Assembly (NCBI RefSeq): GCF_003610455.1
Contig: NZ_RAQK01000003.1
Location: 1 to 64,000, forward strand
DNA from: Sulfitobacter guttiformis
Lineage (GTDB): Bacteria > Pseudomonadota > Alphaproteobacteria > Rhodobacterales > Rhodobacteraceae
Direction of reading: 5' to 3'
Length of the DNA stretch: 64,000 nt
Shown: positions 51,504 to 61,038 of the stretch, piece after piece
Position numbering within the stretch: the stretch's first letter is position 1
How the letters are laid out: each line of letters starts with the position of its first letter
The notes under the pieces: model-generated
Seen by the model: the letters and a program-made list of their open reading frames with translations, nothing else
Database searches by the model: none
Told to the model about the DNA's origin: nothing
Translations under genes and position numbers: made by a program

Positions 51504-52807
51504 ACGCCGCTCCGCGAGCGGCCGGTAGCAATCTCGTTCCGTGCAGCGTGGGTGCGGGAATTGCTTTCTTTGTAATCCTTCACTTCTGCACGGGCGATCA
51601 CGTGGTGGTGCACTTCATCAGGACCATCCGCATAGCGCAGGGTGCGCTGTGCTGTATACATGCCGGACAGGGGCGACCATTGGGAAATGCCCGTTGCACC
51701 GTGCACCTGCATCGCCTGATCAATAATGTCACAGACCTGCTCCGGCACTTTTGCCTTGATCATCGAGACCCAGATACGCGCCTCTTTGTTCCCCAGCACA
51801 TCCATCGCTTTGGCTGCTTTGAGGACCAGCAAACGCATGGATTCGATCTCGATCTTGGCGCGGGAAATTGTTTCCATGTTCTTGCCCAGATCAATGACCT
51901 TCTTGCCGAACGCTTCGCGCGACAAGCCACGCTCAATCATCAGATCAAGCGCTTTTTCCGCAGCCCCGATTGAGCGCATGCAGTGGTGAATACGGCCAGG
52001 TCCAAGGCGGACTTGGGAAATTTCGAAGCCCTTGCCCTCACCCCACAGAATGTTCGCCTCCGGTACGCGTACGTTGGTGAATTTGATGTGCATGTGGCCG
52101 TGTGGCGCATCGTCATGGCCGAATACGTGCATCGGCCCTACAATCTCCACGCCGGGGGTGTCGATAGGGACAAGGATCTGGGATTGCTGGCGAAACGGCT
52201 CTGCATCGGGAGATGTTTTTACCATGGTGATCATGATCTTGCAGCGCGGATCGCCGGCACCGGAAATATAGTATTTCTCGCCGTTGATGACCCACTCACC
52301 ATTCTCGAGTACCGCGGAGGTCGAGATATTCTTGGCATCCGAGGACGCCATATCAGGCTCTGTCATTGCGAAAGCAGAGCGGATTTTGCCTGCGAGGAGC
52401 GGCTTGAGCCACTGTTCTTTCTGCTCTGGGGTGCCGATGCGCTCCAGCACTTCCATGTTACCCGTATCGGGAGCGTTACAATTCAGGGTCTCTGGTGCCA
52501 GCGGGCTCTTGCCGAGCTCTGCGGCGATATAGGCGTAATCGAGGTTGCTGAGACCCTCACCGGTTTCGGCGTTTGGCAAAAAGAAGTTCCAAAGACCGGC
52601 ATCGCGCGCCTTTTGCTTGGCTTCCTCCAGCAGCTCCAGCTGACCAGGTGCATAGGACCAGCGGTCTGCACGGCCCTCTCCGAGACGGAAAAACTCGTCC
52701 GTCATCGGGTCCACATTTTCGCGGATGTGCTTAATCACTGCTGCCAGAAGCGGCTTTGCCTTTTCGGACATTGCCAGATTGTTCATTTCCATTGGTGTAT
52801 CAGACAT
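51500..52807 (-). CDS. ACAD10/11-type (LvaC-like) acyl-CoA dehydrogenase
   Basis: A 435-aa ACAD-fold flavoprotein of the ACAD10/11 branch. Branch-specific stretches are AMTEPDMASSDAKNI, YYISGAGDPRCKI, VFGHDDAPHGHMHIKF, RLGPGRIHHCMRSIG and LRYADGPDEVHHHVIA. In this branch the enzyme acts on 4-phosphoacyl-CoA made by a partner kinase, giving an enoyl-CoA that re-enters beta-oxidation. The kinase-type partner is encoded at 38185-39213. The ATG at 52807 has AAGGAGAC upstream. It is in an operon with ligase, hydratase and dehydrogenase genes. Confidence 0.88.
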   Translation of the reverse strand: MSDTPMEMNNLAMSEKAKPLLAAVIKHIRENVDPMTDEFFRLGEGRADRWSYAPGQLELLEEAKQKARDAGLWNFFLPNAETGEGLSNLDYAYIAAELGKSPLAPETLNCNAPDTGNMEVLERIGTPEQKEQWLKPLLAGKIRSAFAMTEPDMASSDAKNISTSAVLENGEWVINGEKYYISGAGDPRCKIMITMVKTSPDAEPFRQQSQILVPIDTPGVEIVGPMHVFGHDDAPHGHMHIKFTNVRVPEANILWGEGKGFEISQVRLGPGRIHHCMRSIGAAEKALDLMIERGLSREAFGKKVIDLGKNMETISRAKIEIESMRLLVLKAAKAMDVLGNKEARIWVSMIKAKVPEQVCDIIDQAMQVHGATGISQWSPLSGMYTAQRTLRYADGPDEVHHHVIARAEVKDYKESNSRTHAARNEIATGRSRSGV

Positions 52808-52844
52808 ACGATGTCTCCTTTTGATTTGGTTTGCGTCCGGGGGA

Positions 52845-53624
52845 TTACTTGTTCACCCACTCCGGTTTGCGTTTCTCGACAAAGGCGTTAACGCCCTCTT
52901 TGAAATCTTCGGTTTTGCTGAGGTCTGCGATGACCTCGCGGGAATAGGCGATACTGTCCTGCATGCCGTCGCGGGCATACATATCGTTCAGCACCCGCTT
53001 GGTCGCTTTGACCGCCGAGGGGGAGACCGAGCAAAGCTGCTCAGCTTTTTCCATCGCTTTTGCCATCAACTGGTCCGCAGGATGCACCGCATTGACACAT
53101 CCCATCGCCAGCGCTTCGTCCGCCATTATCGTCCGGCCCGTTAGCATCAATTCCTGAGCAGCCAGCCGCCCGATATAGCGCGACAGGCGCTGCACGCCGG
53201 AAGCTGCGGCGAAAAACCCTACCTTAACTTCGGGAAGGGCAAATTTGGCCGTCTCGGAGGCGAGGATAATATCGCAAGACAGGGCGGTCTCGAATCCGCC
53301 ACCCATAGCAAATCCGTTGACTGCTGCGACGATAGGCTTTTCCAGATCGAAGCGTGAGGACAGCCCGGCAAAACCTGTAGGTGTCATAGTCGCCCGTGCA
53401 CCGCCTGCTGCTGTCGCCTTGAGGTCATTGCCTGCACAGAATGCCTTGTCCCCGGCACCTGTCAGGATCGCAACCCACAGATCCTGGTCGGCGGCAAACG
53501 CATCCCAGCAGGCGGCCATCTCGTTGTGCATGTCGATGTGTACCGCGTTGTAAACGTCAGGGCGGTTCATTGTCACAATCAGGATATGGCCCTTTTTTTC
53601 GGTCGTAATATAGTCGTAGCTCAT
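52845..53624 (-). CDS. Enoyl-CoA hydratase/isomerase (crotonase family)
   Basis: A 259-aa crotonase-fold enzyme. The oxyanion-hole motif FCAGNDLKATAAGG lies near residue 62, and the two catalytic Glu positions are in AMGGGFETALSCDI and FALPEVKVGFFAA. It hydrates the 2-enoyl-CoA produced upstream. The start overlaps the 3-hydroxyacyl-CoA dehydrogenase stop (ATGA). A 37-bp gap separates it from the ACAD11-type gene. Confidence 0.9.
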   Translation of the reverse strand: MSYDYITTEKKGHILIVTMNRPDVYNAVHIDMHNEMAACWDAFAADQDLWVAILTGAGDKAFCAGNDLKATAAGGARATMTPTGFAGLSSRFDLEKPIVAAVNGFAMGGGFETALSCDIILASETAKFALPEVKVGFFAAASGVQRLSRYIGRLAAQELMLTGRTIMADEALAMGCVNAVHPADQLMAKAMEKAEQLCSVSPSAVKATKRVLNDMYARDGMQDSIAYSREVIADLSKTEDFKEGVNAFVEKRKPEWVNK

Positions 53625-54910
53625 ACCTTCAGCCCTCCGGTATCAATCTCGGTAAATTTGCCGCCTGTAGCTGCCAGCTTGCGCAATGTCTCGGCAGGAC
53701 TAAAAGCAGGATCATCTGCCCCTAATTCCTCCATACGGTCTAATATGGCCTGCGCACCGACCATATCAGCATAGAACATTGGCCCGCCCTTATCTGCAGG
53801 CCAGCCATAGCCGTTGAGCCAGACCACATCGATGTCCGACGGACGCTGGGCTTTGTTCTCTTCCAAAATCTTAACCGCTTCATTGATCATCGGATAAATA
53901 CAGATCTCGATAATTTCGTCGGCGCTCATGCTTGAAGCTTCGGCACCTGTCACGTTCTTGATAATGCCCGCCGTCACATCAGACGGCACGGGGCGACGGT
54001 TTTCGTCATAGTCATAGTAGCCTGCTTGGGTTTTCTGGCCGCGGCGGTCCATTTCGCACAGCATGTCGCGGATCGGGTTTTCGGTTGTCGCGCCTTTGGA
54101 CCAACCGATATCAAGGCCGGCAAGATCGCTCATCTGGAATGGCCCCATTTTGAAGCCGAATGAGTTAAGTGCGGCGTCTACATCCCAAGGCATAAGACCC
54201 TTGGCGAGCAGCTTATTCGCCTGAATTTGACGTGCGAACAAAATGCGGTTGCCCACAAAGCCCGGGCAGACCCCGACAAGGGCGGCAATCTTGTTGATCT
54301 TTTGCGCCAGATCCATGGATGTCGCCACAACGTCATCAGCGGTATGGGCCGCGCGAACGATCTCGAGCAGTTTCATCACATTGGCAGGGGAGAAAAAGTG
54401 CAGGCCGATCACGTCTTGCGGTCTACGCGTCATCGCTGCGATCTCATTGATGTCCAGCGCCGAGGTGTTAGTGGCCAATATTGCACCCTCTTTGCAGACG
54501 CGGTCCAGCTCGGTGAAAATCTTACGCTTGAGGTCCATGTCTTCAAACACTGCCTCGATCACCAGATCACAGTCGGCCAGATCGGCCAGTTCCAGTCGCC
54601 CGTCAAAACGGTCCATCCGCGCCTCGACCTCATCTTGCGGGAACCGCCCCTTATCCGCAGAGCGCTGATAATTTCCACGCACGACCTTGAGGCCACGGTC
54701 AAGCGCTTCCTGAGTCGTCTCGACGATTTTGACGTTGTAACCGGCAGTCGCGAAATTCATCGCGATCCCGCCGCCCATGGTGCCTGCGCCGATGATGCCA
54801 ACGGTCTTGATCTCGCGCTTTGGTGCATTCGCCTCAAGGCCCGGCACATGCCATGCCGCTTTTCCCGCCGCTGCGATATAATCGCTTGTTTCCTGAATTG
54901 TTGGTGTCAT
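53621..54910 (-). CDS. 3-hydroxyacyl-CoA dehydrogenase
   Basis: A 429-aa protein with the FadB-type dehydrogenase part but no crotonase domain. The Rossmann motif [18 protein letters not shown] is at residues 33-50, followed by [32 protein letters not shown] and [12 protein letters not shown]. Two C-terminal HCDH domains are present; the second contains [17 protein letters not shown]. It oxidises (S)-3-hydroxyacyl-CoA with NAD+. It is coupled by 4-bp overlaps to both neighbours. Confidence 0.92.
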   Translation of the reverse strand: MTPTIQETSDYIAAAGKAAWHVPGLEANAPKREIKTVGIIGAGTMGGGIAMNFATAGYNVKIVETTQEALDRGLKVVRGNYQRSADKGRFPQDEVEARMDRFDGRLELADLADCDLVIEAVFEDMDLKRKIFTELDRVCKEGAILATNTSALDINEIAAMTRRPQDVIGLHFFSPANVMKLLEIVRAAHTADDVVATSMDLAQKINKIAALVGVCPGFVGNRILFARQIQANKLLAKGLMPWDVDAALNSFGFKMGPFQMSDLAGLDIGWSKGATTENPIRDMLCEMDRRGQKTQAGYYDYDENRRPVPSDVTAGIIKNVTGAEASSMSADEIIEICIYPMINEAVKILEENKAQRPSDIDVVWLNGYGWPADKGGPMFYADMVGAQAILDRMEELGADDPAFSPAETLRKLAATGGKFTEIDTGGLKV

Positions 54911-56610
54911 GTTGTTGCCTCTATTTTTTCCAGACAGGCCGCGCGCACACCGCGTCGGTCAAGTTTATCGGTTGCACCGCGCAAAAGGGCAGTGTGTTGC
55001 GTCCACAAATGCACAGGTATTTTGAATTTGGCCAGATGCCCGTCAAGGGCGGCGGCCATCTCGGCATCGCTTAGGCTTGCACCGGTACGTAGTTGCACGC
55101 AAGCGCCCACAACCTCGCCCAGACGGTCATCCGGTACCGAAAACGCGCAGGCTTCGATCACGTCTGGCAAACGGTGCAAGGCGCCTTCGACATCTAGACA
55201 GGCGATGTTTTCGCCACCACGAATGATAATATTTTTCTTACGATCCAGAATGGTAACGTAGCCTTCGGCATCCATCACCGCGAGGTCACCGGTACGCAGC
55301 CAGCCGTCCTGAAGCGTCTCTGCTGTCGCTTCGGGTTTGTTGAGATAACAGCGCATATTGGCGGGACTTTTGACCGTAATTTCGCCCAAAGCGCCAAGGG
55401 GTACGTCATTGCCCGCATCATCTAGCAGTCGAAGCTCCTGCAACGGCGGGTGAAGCTTACCGGCACTTTCGGGGCGGTTCACGTAATCATCCCCGATCAT
55501 TCCAATGCCAAGAGCGTTTGTTTCCGTCATGCCCCAACCGGTGGCAATGCCCGCGTTTGGAAATGTATCGGCGAGTTGTGCTACTTGGGCAGCGGGACGT
55601 TTGGCACCGCCAGAGCCGAGATAATCGAGGGTATCGAGCGTCACCCCCGCATCGCGCGCCGCCATCATCAGTTCCGCCGATTGAGTCGGAACGCCGAGAA
55701 ACCGCGTAATCTTCTCTTCCTGAATCAGGCGCACCGCATCTGCCGCATCCCATTTGCGCATCAGAGTGATGTGCGCGCCCGCCGGCAGGCTGAGTAAAAA
55801 CAACGGATGCGTTGCAGTAACGTGGAACAGTGGCGTCGCTACAAGTGCGGAAGGGCGTAGGGGGGCAGGTGCGCCCGGCGCGGGAGGCGTAACCAATGGC
55901 GCCATCACTGCCTGCATGAGCCAGCTGAATACCGCGCTCACCGCGCTGCGGTGGGTTTGCACAACACCCTTGGGGTGGCCCGTGGTTCCGGAGGAATACA
56001 TCACCGCGAAATCATCATCGGTGTCGATCACCACATCCAGTGGTGTGTCGGATGCGGATGTTTGAAGCGCGCTATAGGACAGATCAACCATCCCTTCACC
56101 ATCCCGCACACCGACCAGAGACAGCGACATGTCGTCAACCAGCGGCAACAACCTCTCAATTCGCGGGCCATCTGCAAAAACCAGCTTTGCACCGCTGTCA
56201 CCAAGGGCGTAGTCAAGCTCTTCGGTGGTCCACCAGGCGTTTACAAAAACGACTGTGGCCCCTGTTGCAGAGATTGCCAGTACTAGCGTCATCAACTCGG
56301 GATAATTACGCATTGCGATTGCAACCCGGTCACCTTTTGCAACGCCAAACTTGGTGTGCAGCACGTTGGCCACACGCCGCACCTCGTCGCAGAACGCGCC
56401 AAAGGTCCACCGCTCGCCCTCGTAGAGCAAATAATCTGCCGTACCGTCCGCATGCTGCGCCATTCCCGCAGCCATCAATGCTGGAACCGTCGCCGGAATA
56501 TTCTGGAAGGCCTTGAATGTCACGCCGCGCACCACCGTAGGGGCAACAGCGAATGTCGGATTGGTCGCGATCACATGCGCGGCAGCGGCTTCTTGTGTCA
56601 TGCCTGTCAT
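54907..56610 (-). CDS. AMP-dependent acyl-CoA synthetase
   Basis: A 567-aa class I adenylate-forming ligase. It has the P-loop VMYSSGTTGHPKGVVQTHRS (about residues 185-204), GWGMTETNALGIG, GWLRTGDLAVMDAEGYVTI and the A10 lysine in GATDKLDRRGVR. It would activate the free acid substrate as its CoA ester and is the first gene of the minus-strand operon. The ATG at 56610 has AGAAGG eight bases upstream; an ATG three codons later is also possible. It is a functional match for the LvaE ligase of the levulinate pathway, although substrate is unproven. Confidence 0.9.
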   Translation of the reverse strand: MTGMTQEAAAAHVIATNPTFAVAPTVVRGVTFKAFQNIPATVPALMAAGMAQHADGTADYLLYEGERWTFGAFCDEVRRVANVLHTKFGVAKGDRVAIAMRNYPELMTLVLAISATGATVVFVNAWWTTEELDYALGDSGAKLVFADGPRIERLLPLVDDMSLSLVGVRDGEGMVDLSYSALQTSASDTPLDVVIDTDDDFAVMYSSGTTGHPKGVVQTHRSAVSAVFSWLMQAVMAPLVTPPAPGAPAPLRPSALVATPLFHVTATHPLFLLSLPAGAHITLMRKWDAADAVRLIQEEKITRFLGVPTQSAELMMAARDAGVTLDTLDYLGSGGAKRPAAQVAQLADTFPNAGIATGWGMTETNALGIGMIGDDYVNRPESAGKLHPPLQELRLLDDAGNDVPLGALGEITVKSPANMRCYLNKPEATAETLQDGWLRTGDLAVMDAEGYVTILDRKKNIIIRGGENIACLDVEGALHRLPDVIEACAFSVPDDRLGEVVGACVQLRTGASLSDAEMAAALDGHLAKFKIPVHLWTQHTALLRGATDKLDRRGVRAACLEKIEATT

Positions 56611-57172
56611 GCTGCGCACCTTCTCAGGTAACAAACGTTTTTCATGGTGACCCTCCCAAGTCGAACAGGCTCGCGTGCCCGAATATGTCGGGTTGCGACT
56701 CTCTTTCACGGTAGACTAGGGGGAAACTTCAGGCCTGCCAATACCGCAGGTCGGAACTTCGTTTCGCAAATGCAGATTGATCGCGTTGCAGGGTCGTTCG
56801 TCCATGAACAACGACTAAACCGTTCGTTGGCAGCCGGTTTTTGTGCGCTTTCAATATAATAACTGCTCGGCGGTGTACCGCCTATACATTTATTCTGCAA
56901 AGCGACCCGATATTTTCGGAGTGCAATCGGTTTGGCGAAGCTCAATTCTATAGGTTATTTGTGGCGCGGTTCTGCTGCCGCTGAAAATGCAAACTGGAAC
57001 ATGGGCCCATGCATTCTTTCTTTGGGCTTATGCCCGCAACTGGTTTTGGTACCGCCCCCCAGATCACCTGCTTCATGACTTAGTAGATATTCTTGAATGT
57101 CTTAGGCGATCAAGGAGCATCAAATGCAAAATACCGCCAACAACGCGCTCCAGCGGCCAGAGCAACGGCAGG
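56611..57172. other. Intergenic region with no convincing large gene
   Basis: The first about 60 bp are the leader of the acyl-CoA synthetase gene. The remainder has patchy base composition and no frame with recognisable homology. The stretch at about 56720-56860 reads like decayed or dispersed non-coding repeat DNA, but I cannot confirm that. A strong ribosome-site-like AAGGAG at 57113-57118 precedes a 28-codon frame, listed separately. Confidence 0.4.
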
Positions 57173-57210
57173 CTAAGCCGGGGGTGCCTTGTAGGATCCC
57201 GGTGTCATGA
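57124..57210 (+). CDS. Very short ORF with a strong ribosome site, possible gene remnant
   Basis: ATG at 57124 follows AAGGAGCATCAA, an unusually good Shine-Dalgarno and spacing, and opens only 28 codons (MQNTANNALQRPEQRQAKPG...). The frame ends inside the 3' end of the opposing sulfotransferase-like gene. It may be the 5' stump of a gene cut by a past rearrangement, or a small leader peptide. No homology is recognised. Confidence 0.2.
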   Translation: MQNTANNALQRPEQRQAKPGVPCRIPVS

Positions 57211-57826
57211 ACTCTAAAAGGGGTGTTAGATCAGATGGCAATTCCACACCAAGAAAAGGCGCCATTTCACTAAGAAACGCTTCGGGCGCACGCATCGCCT
57301 GCTCATAGGATACAATCAATGTGGGTACGCGAAGGGCACCAATCATCGCCATGTTGAGGCTTGTCAACCTTAGCTGATTGTTGAGATGCTTCAGTACAGC
57401 AGGGCCATGTTTTTCATCATGCTCGATACGCCGGGCCGCACGCAATCCGGCAGGGACCGGATCTCGCAGCACCATCACAAGGTGAGGGTTCCTGACACTG
57501 GCAATTATGTCTTGGAGATAAGCATTCACGCGCGGGAACTTCCAGCCCCGAGATCGACCCACCGCGGTGCGTGCAATCACCGTCTGCTTGATTTGCTCCA
57601 GAAAGTCATCACGCGTCTGACCGCTACGTATTGCTCGGTCAAAGTTGAAGTCAGGATCTTCGATATTGTCCGGCAGGTCATTCCCCATGGAAATGCCTAA
57701 GCCGTGTATTGCACCTGCAACCATGCTAGTCTCGCCCCGGGGAACACCATCACAAATGACAGTTTTTGGTTGGTTTGAGACGGCACCTTTAAACAGTTAG
57801 CAATAGGGTTTCTTGTGATCTGTCAT
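57173..57826 (-). pseudogene. Sulfotransferase-like gene with an in-frame stop at codon 10
   Basis: From 57796 the frame encodes a sulfotransferase-type P-loop, ICDGVPRGETSMVAGA, then MVLRDPVPAGLRAARR and FLGVELPSDLTPLLEFM. The P-loop lies upstream of the first ATG in the uninterrupted part (57724), so translation from there would lose the PAPS 5'-phosphate loop. In the same frame an ATG at 57824-57826 with AAGGA at good spacing gives nine codons and then TAA at 57797-57799. Simplest reading: a nonsense mutation or a sequence error. A CTG start at 57796 is the alternative. No other disruption is seen. Confidence 0.6.
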
Positions 57827-57902
57827 TCGATTTTCCTTAATTCAGCAGCGAGCGTGCAGGCAGGACCGATATATGCCCCGCCAATTCGCTAGGGACACTC
57901 TG

Positions 57903-58670
57903 TTACTTGTAAATCCATTGTTCACATACGGCGAAGTCGTTCAGGACACGATCCTGATCGCGGTGTGACAGAATGCCTTTGTACTCGAATACGATGTCTG
58001 CCGAGACGGTCTTGTTGCGGACGTTTTTATAGCGCAGTGAATCTATGATTGCGTGCTCAATCTTGAACGTTTCACCTACATGGGCGAACATTTCTTCCAT
58101 CGAGTTTCGCGCATTCATCGCGAGGTTTTCCAGCCCGATCGCTTTTACACGCGCCGTTCCGGTGTGCATTGCAAACTGTTCATAACAGCTTGTCATGTAT
58201 CTAAGTTTCGGTCCCCGGTAGCTGTCATACCATGTGTCAAAATCATCGGTTTTTGCGCGCTTGAAATCTGAACAAACGATTGCTCGCGGGTCTTTATAAC
58301 TCACTAGAACGGGACAGTCGCAGCGCTCGAGAACTTTGGACAACTCGGACAGATACCGAGGGGTCTTGTCAAAGATCCTGTTGGTGTTTGCATTGATGAC
58401 AGTAGAGGCTTCAGCAAGACGCATGTAGAACGTGTCAAAATCATCTGCATCACAACAATGATCCAGTTGCTCTTGTGTAATCCCCCAACCTTTAAGCATG
58501 TTTGTGGCGAAGGGTTGCAGGTCGCGAAACTCGTTCGGGGAAGATCTGAGCAGTACGCCTCCCTCAAATCCGGAATCTATGCCCTCTACCTGTCGGAACA
58601 GGTCAGAAATTAGTGTGGTGCCAGTATGTTCAAGGCCACAGACAACAAACAGAAGGGATACAGGGGACAT
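57903..58670 (-). CDS. Sulfotransferase-like protein
   Basis: A 255-aa P-loop sulfotransferase-family protein. The 5'-phosphosulfate-binding loop GLEHTGTTLISDLF is at residues 12-25 and a 3'-phosphate-binding region with VSYKDPRAIVCSDFKRAK is mid-protein. It would transfer sulfate from PAPS to a glycan or lipid. The ATG at 58670 is preferred to a TTG six codons upstream. It follows the same direction as the interrupted sulfotransferase-like gene 76 bp downstream and diverges from the CDP-sugar cassette. Sulfation of the polymer made by that cassette is a plausible role. Confidence 0.75.
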   Translation of the reverse strand: MSPVSLLFVVCGLEHTGTTLISDLFRQVEGIDSGFEGGVLLRSSPNEFRDLQPFATNMLKGWGITQEQLDHCCDADDFDTFYMRLAEASTVINANTNRIFDKTPRYLSELSKVLERCDCPVLVSYKDPRAIVCSDFKRAKTDDFDTWYDSYRGPKLRYMTSCYEQFAMHTGTARVKAIGLENLAMNARNSMEEMFAHVGETFKIEHAIIDSLRYKNVRNKTVSADIVFEYKGILSHRDQDRVLNDFAVCEQWIYK

Positions 58671-58947
58671 TATAGGTTCCGGAAACAATTGATTTCACCA
58701 ACAGATACCACTTTTCCAATCTTTCGCTAGGCCAAACGGTCCTGTGCTGGCGTTTTAGGGGGTAAATGCAACTGCAGTTTGCCTGTCAGAGTGCTTTGAT
58801 TTGCGCCCGTATTGCGCTGCTTTGTGCGACTGTTTGCCCCCCGCAGCTCGAAGAGCTATTGGCTTGAACCAAAACGCTAACTGGGCTGTCAACCCGATCA
58901 TTATTTTCGTTTATTGGCCAGCTTGGGTCGAAAGAGGGATGGCTTTT

Positions 58948-60264
58948 GTGAACACTGAATTGAGAAACAAAATTGTTGAGCTGGCACGCCAGTACCACAG
59001 CGAAAACAAAGCACCGGCATTTGTCGCGGGCGAAACCTATATTCCTCCGTCGGGCAAGGTGCTCGATGCTGATGACTGCGGAACGTTGATAGATTCCGCA
59101 CTTGATATGTGGTTGACGGCCGGACGCTACGCCGACGAATTTGAAACGAGCCTTGCTAAAAAATTCGGCAAGAAGCTGTCAAAGCTGACAGTATCTGGGT
59201 CCGCTGCGAACCTCCTTGCATTTACCACACTGACATCCTGGAAGCTTCGCGAGCGCCGCATCATGCCCGGCTCTGAGGTTATAACAGTGGCGGCGGGTTT
59301 CCCGACGACTGTTGCTCCGATTATCCAAAACGGATGTATTCCCGTTTTTGTCGATATCGACCTCGACACACACAATGTGAACGTGCAGGCCATCCGTGAC
59401 GCCATTACGGACAAGACCCGCGCAATCATGATTGCGCACAGCCTTGGCAACCCGTTTGACGCCGTTGCGATTGCGAAGATTTGCGAAGATCATGATCTTT
59501 ACCTAATTGAAGACTGCTGTGACGCATTTGGTGCGACCATCGGCGGGCGCGGTGTGGGTACGTTTGGCGACATTGCTACACTCAGCTTTTATCCGGCGCA
59601 CCATATCACCATGGGTGAAGGTGGTGCTGTCCTGATGGACAAGATGAACCTTGCGCGCATTTGCGAGTCCTATCGTGACTGGGGCCGTGATTGTTACTGC
59701 AAGCCAGGTCAGGACAACACTTGTAACAAGCGGTTCGACTGGCAGTTGGGCGACCTTCCCGCAGGTTTCGATCATAAATATACCTACAGCCATATCGGGT
59801 ATAACCTCAAAGTGTCCGATATGCAGGCTGCTTTGGGTGTGAGCCAGCTGAAGAAGCTGGACCAGTTTATCGACAAGCGCCGCGAGAACTTTGACCTTCT
59901 GACTCAGGGGCTCAAATCGCTTGGTCTGGACAAATATTATCACCTGCCCGAGGCGACACCCGGAACAGAACCATCATGGTTCGGCTTTTTGTTAACGATA
60001 CGTGAGGACGTGAAAATTTCCCGCCGCGATCTCACTGCGCGTCTGGAAGAATTGAAGGTTGGAACACGACTGCTGTTTGGCGGTAACCTGACAAAACAGC
60101 CTGCCTTTATGCATGCAGATTTCCGGGTAAGCGGTTCGCTCGCCGTGACCGATCTGGTTATGGAAAACTCTTTCTGGGTTGGTGTTTGGCCGGGTATTGG
60201 GCCAGCCCACGTTGATTATATGGTAAATACACTTGCCAAGGTTACGAAAGAACTGCTGCCATGA
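58948..60264 (+). CDS. rfbH: CDP-4-keto-6-deoxyglucose-3-dehydratase RfbH (E1)
   Basis: RfbH/E1 is a pyridoxamine-phosphate, [2Fe-2S] enzyme of the aminotransferase fold that removes the C3 hydroxyl during CDP-3,6-dideoxyhexose synthesis. The 438-aa protein has His where aminotransferases have the PLP lysine (SFYPAHHITMGEGGAV). It has a cysteine cluster CESYRDWGRDCYC...C near residue 235, the cluster-binding loop. Start: GTG at 58948 has AGAGGG nine bases upstream; the ATG at 58939 touches that element. The reductase partner E3 is not in the window. Confidence 0.93.
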   Translation: MNTELRNKIVELARQYHSENKAPAFVAGETYIPPSGKVLDADDCGTLIDSALDMWLTAGRYADEFETSLAKKFGKKLSKLTVSGSAANLLAFTTLTSWKLRERRIMPGSEVITVAAGFPTTVAPIIQNGCIPVFVDIDLDTHNVNVQAIRDAITDKTRAIMIAHSLGNPFDAVAIAKICEDHDLYLIEDCCDAFGATIGGRGVGTFGDIATLSFYPAHHITMGEGGAVLMDKMNLARICESYRDWGRDCYCKPGQDNTCNKRFDWQLGDLPAGFDHKYTYSHIGYNLKVSDMQAALGVSQLKKLDQFIDKRRENFDLLTQGLKSLGLDKYYHLPEATPGTEPSWFGFLLTIREDVKISRRDLTARLEELKVGTRLLFGGNLTKQPAFMHADFRVSGSLAVTDLVMENSFWVGVWPGIGPAHVDYMVNTLAKVTKELLP

Positions 60265-61034
60265 AGGCGGTAATCCTTGCGGGTGGATTCGGGACGCGCC
60301 TTTCCGAGGAAACCACAGTTAAGCCAAAGCCGCTGGTCGAAATTGGGGGATTCCCCATTCTCTGGCATATTATGAAGACGTACAGTGAACATGGTGTGCG
60401 CGACTTTGTAATCTGCGCCGGCTACAAAGGGTCGATGATCAAGGATTATTTTTATAATTACTCGACCCGCATGAGCGACATGACCGTTTCGACCGCAACG
60501 GGCGAATGTACATTCCACAAAAAGCCTGATGAGGATTGGAAAGTCACCATCGTTGACACCGGTGCTGATGCAATGACGGGCGGGCGCTTGGCCGCTGTTG
60601 CGGACTACCTCGACGACGGTGAGCCGTTTTGTATGACCTACGGTGATGGTGTAGGTAATGTCGATATAACCGCATCAATTGCATTTCACAAAGCACACGG
60701 CAAAAAAGCAACCGTGACAGCAGTGACTCCTCCCGGTCGTTTCGGCGTATTGGATATTGACGGAACACACGTCAAAGGCTTTCGCGAAAAAATTTCCAGC
60801 GATCAGTACCGCATTAATGCCGGTTATTTTGTGCTGGAAAAAAGCGCTATTAGCTATGTCGCTGATGCACTGACCAGCTGGGAAGATGCGCCGCTACAGC
60901 AGCTTGCAGCAGAGGGTGAGCTTGAAGCTTTCGAGCACCTGGGGTTCTGGCAGCCGATGGATACGATCCGTGATCGTTCCCAGCTTGAAAAACTTTGGGC
61001 TGGCGGTAAGGCTCCTTGGAAAATTTGGGAATAA
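60261..61034 (+). CDS. rfbF: Glucose-1-phosphate cytidylyltransferase RfbF
   Basis: RfbF makes CDP-glucose from glucose-1-phosphate and CTP, the first step of CDP-6-deoxyhexose synthesis. The 257-aa protein has the nucleotidyltransferase signature LAGGFGTRLSEET (residues 6-18) with KPKPLVEIGG, FCMTYGDGVGNVD (metal site) and the C-terminal GFWQPMDTIRD. The ATG overlaps the rfbH stop (4 bp) and it is followed by rfbG after 4 bp. All three genes clearly form one operon. Confidence 0.95.
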   Translation: MKAVILAGGFGTRLSEETTVKPKPLVEIGGFPILWHIMKTYSEHGVRDFVICAGYKGSMIKDYFYNYSTRMSDMTVSTATGECTFHKKPDEDWKVTIVDTGADAMTGGRLAAVADYLDDGEPFCMTYGDGVGNVDITASIAFHKAHGKKATVTAVTPPGRFGVLDIDGTHVKGFREKISSDQYRINAGYFVLEKSAISYVADALTSWEDAPLQQLAAEGELEAFEHLGFWQPMDTIRDRSQLEKLWAGGKAPWKIWE

Positions 61035-61038
61035 TGTC

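Noticed and set aside
56706..56945. 79-codon minus-strand frame upstream of the acyl-CoA synthetase gene
   Set aside because: No ribosome site and no domain. The region looks repetitive or degenerate rather than coding.
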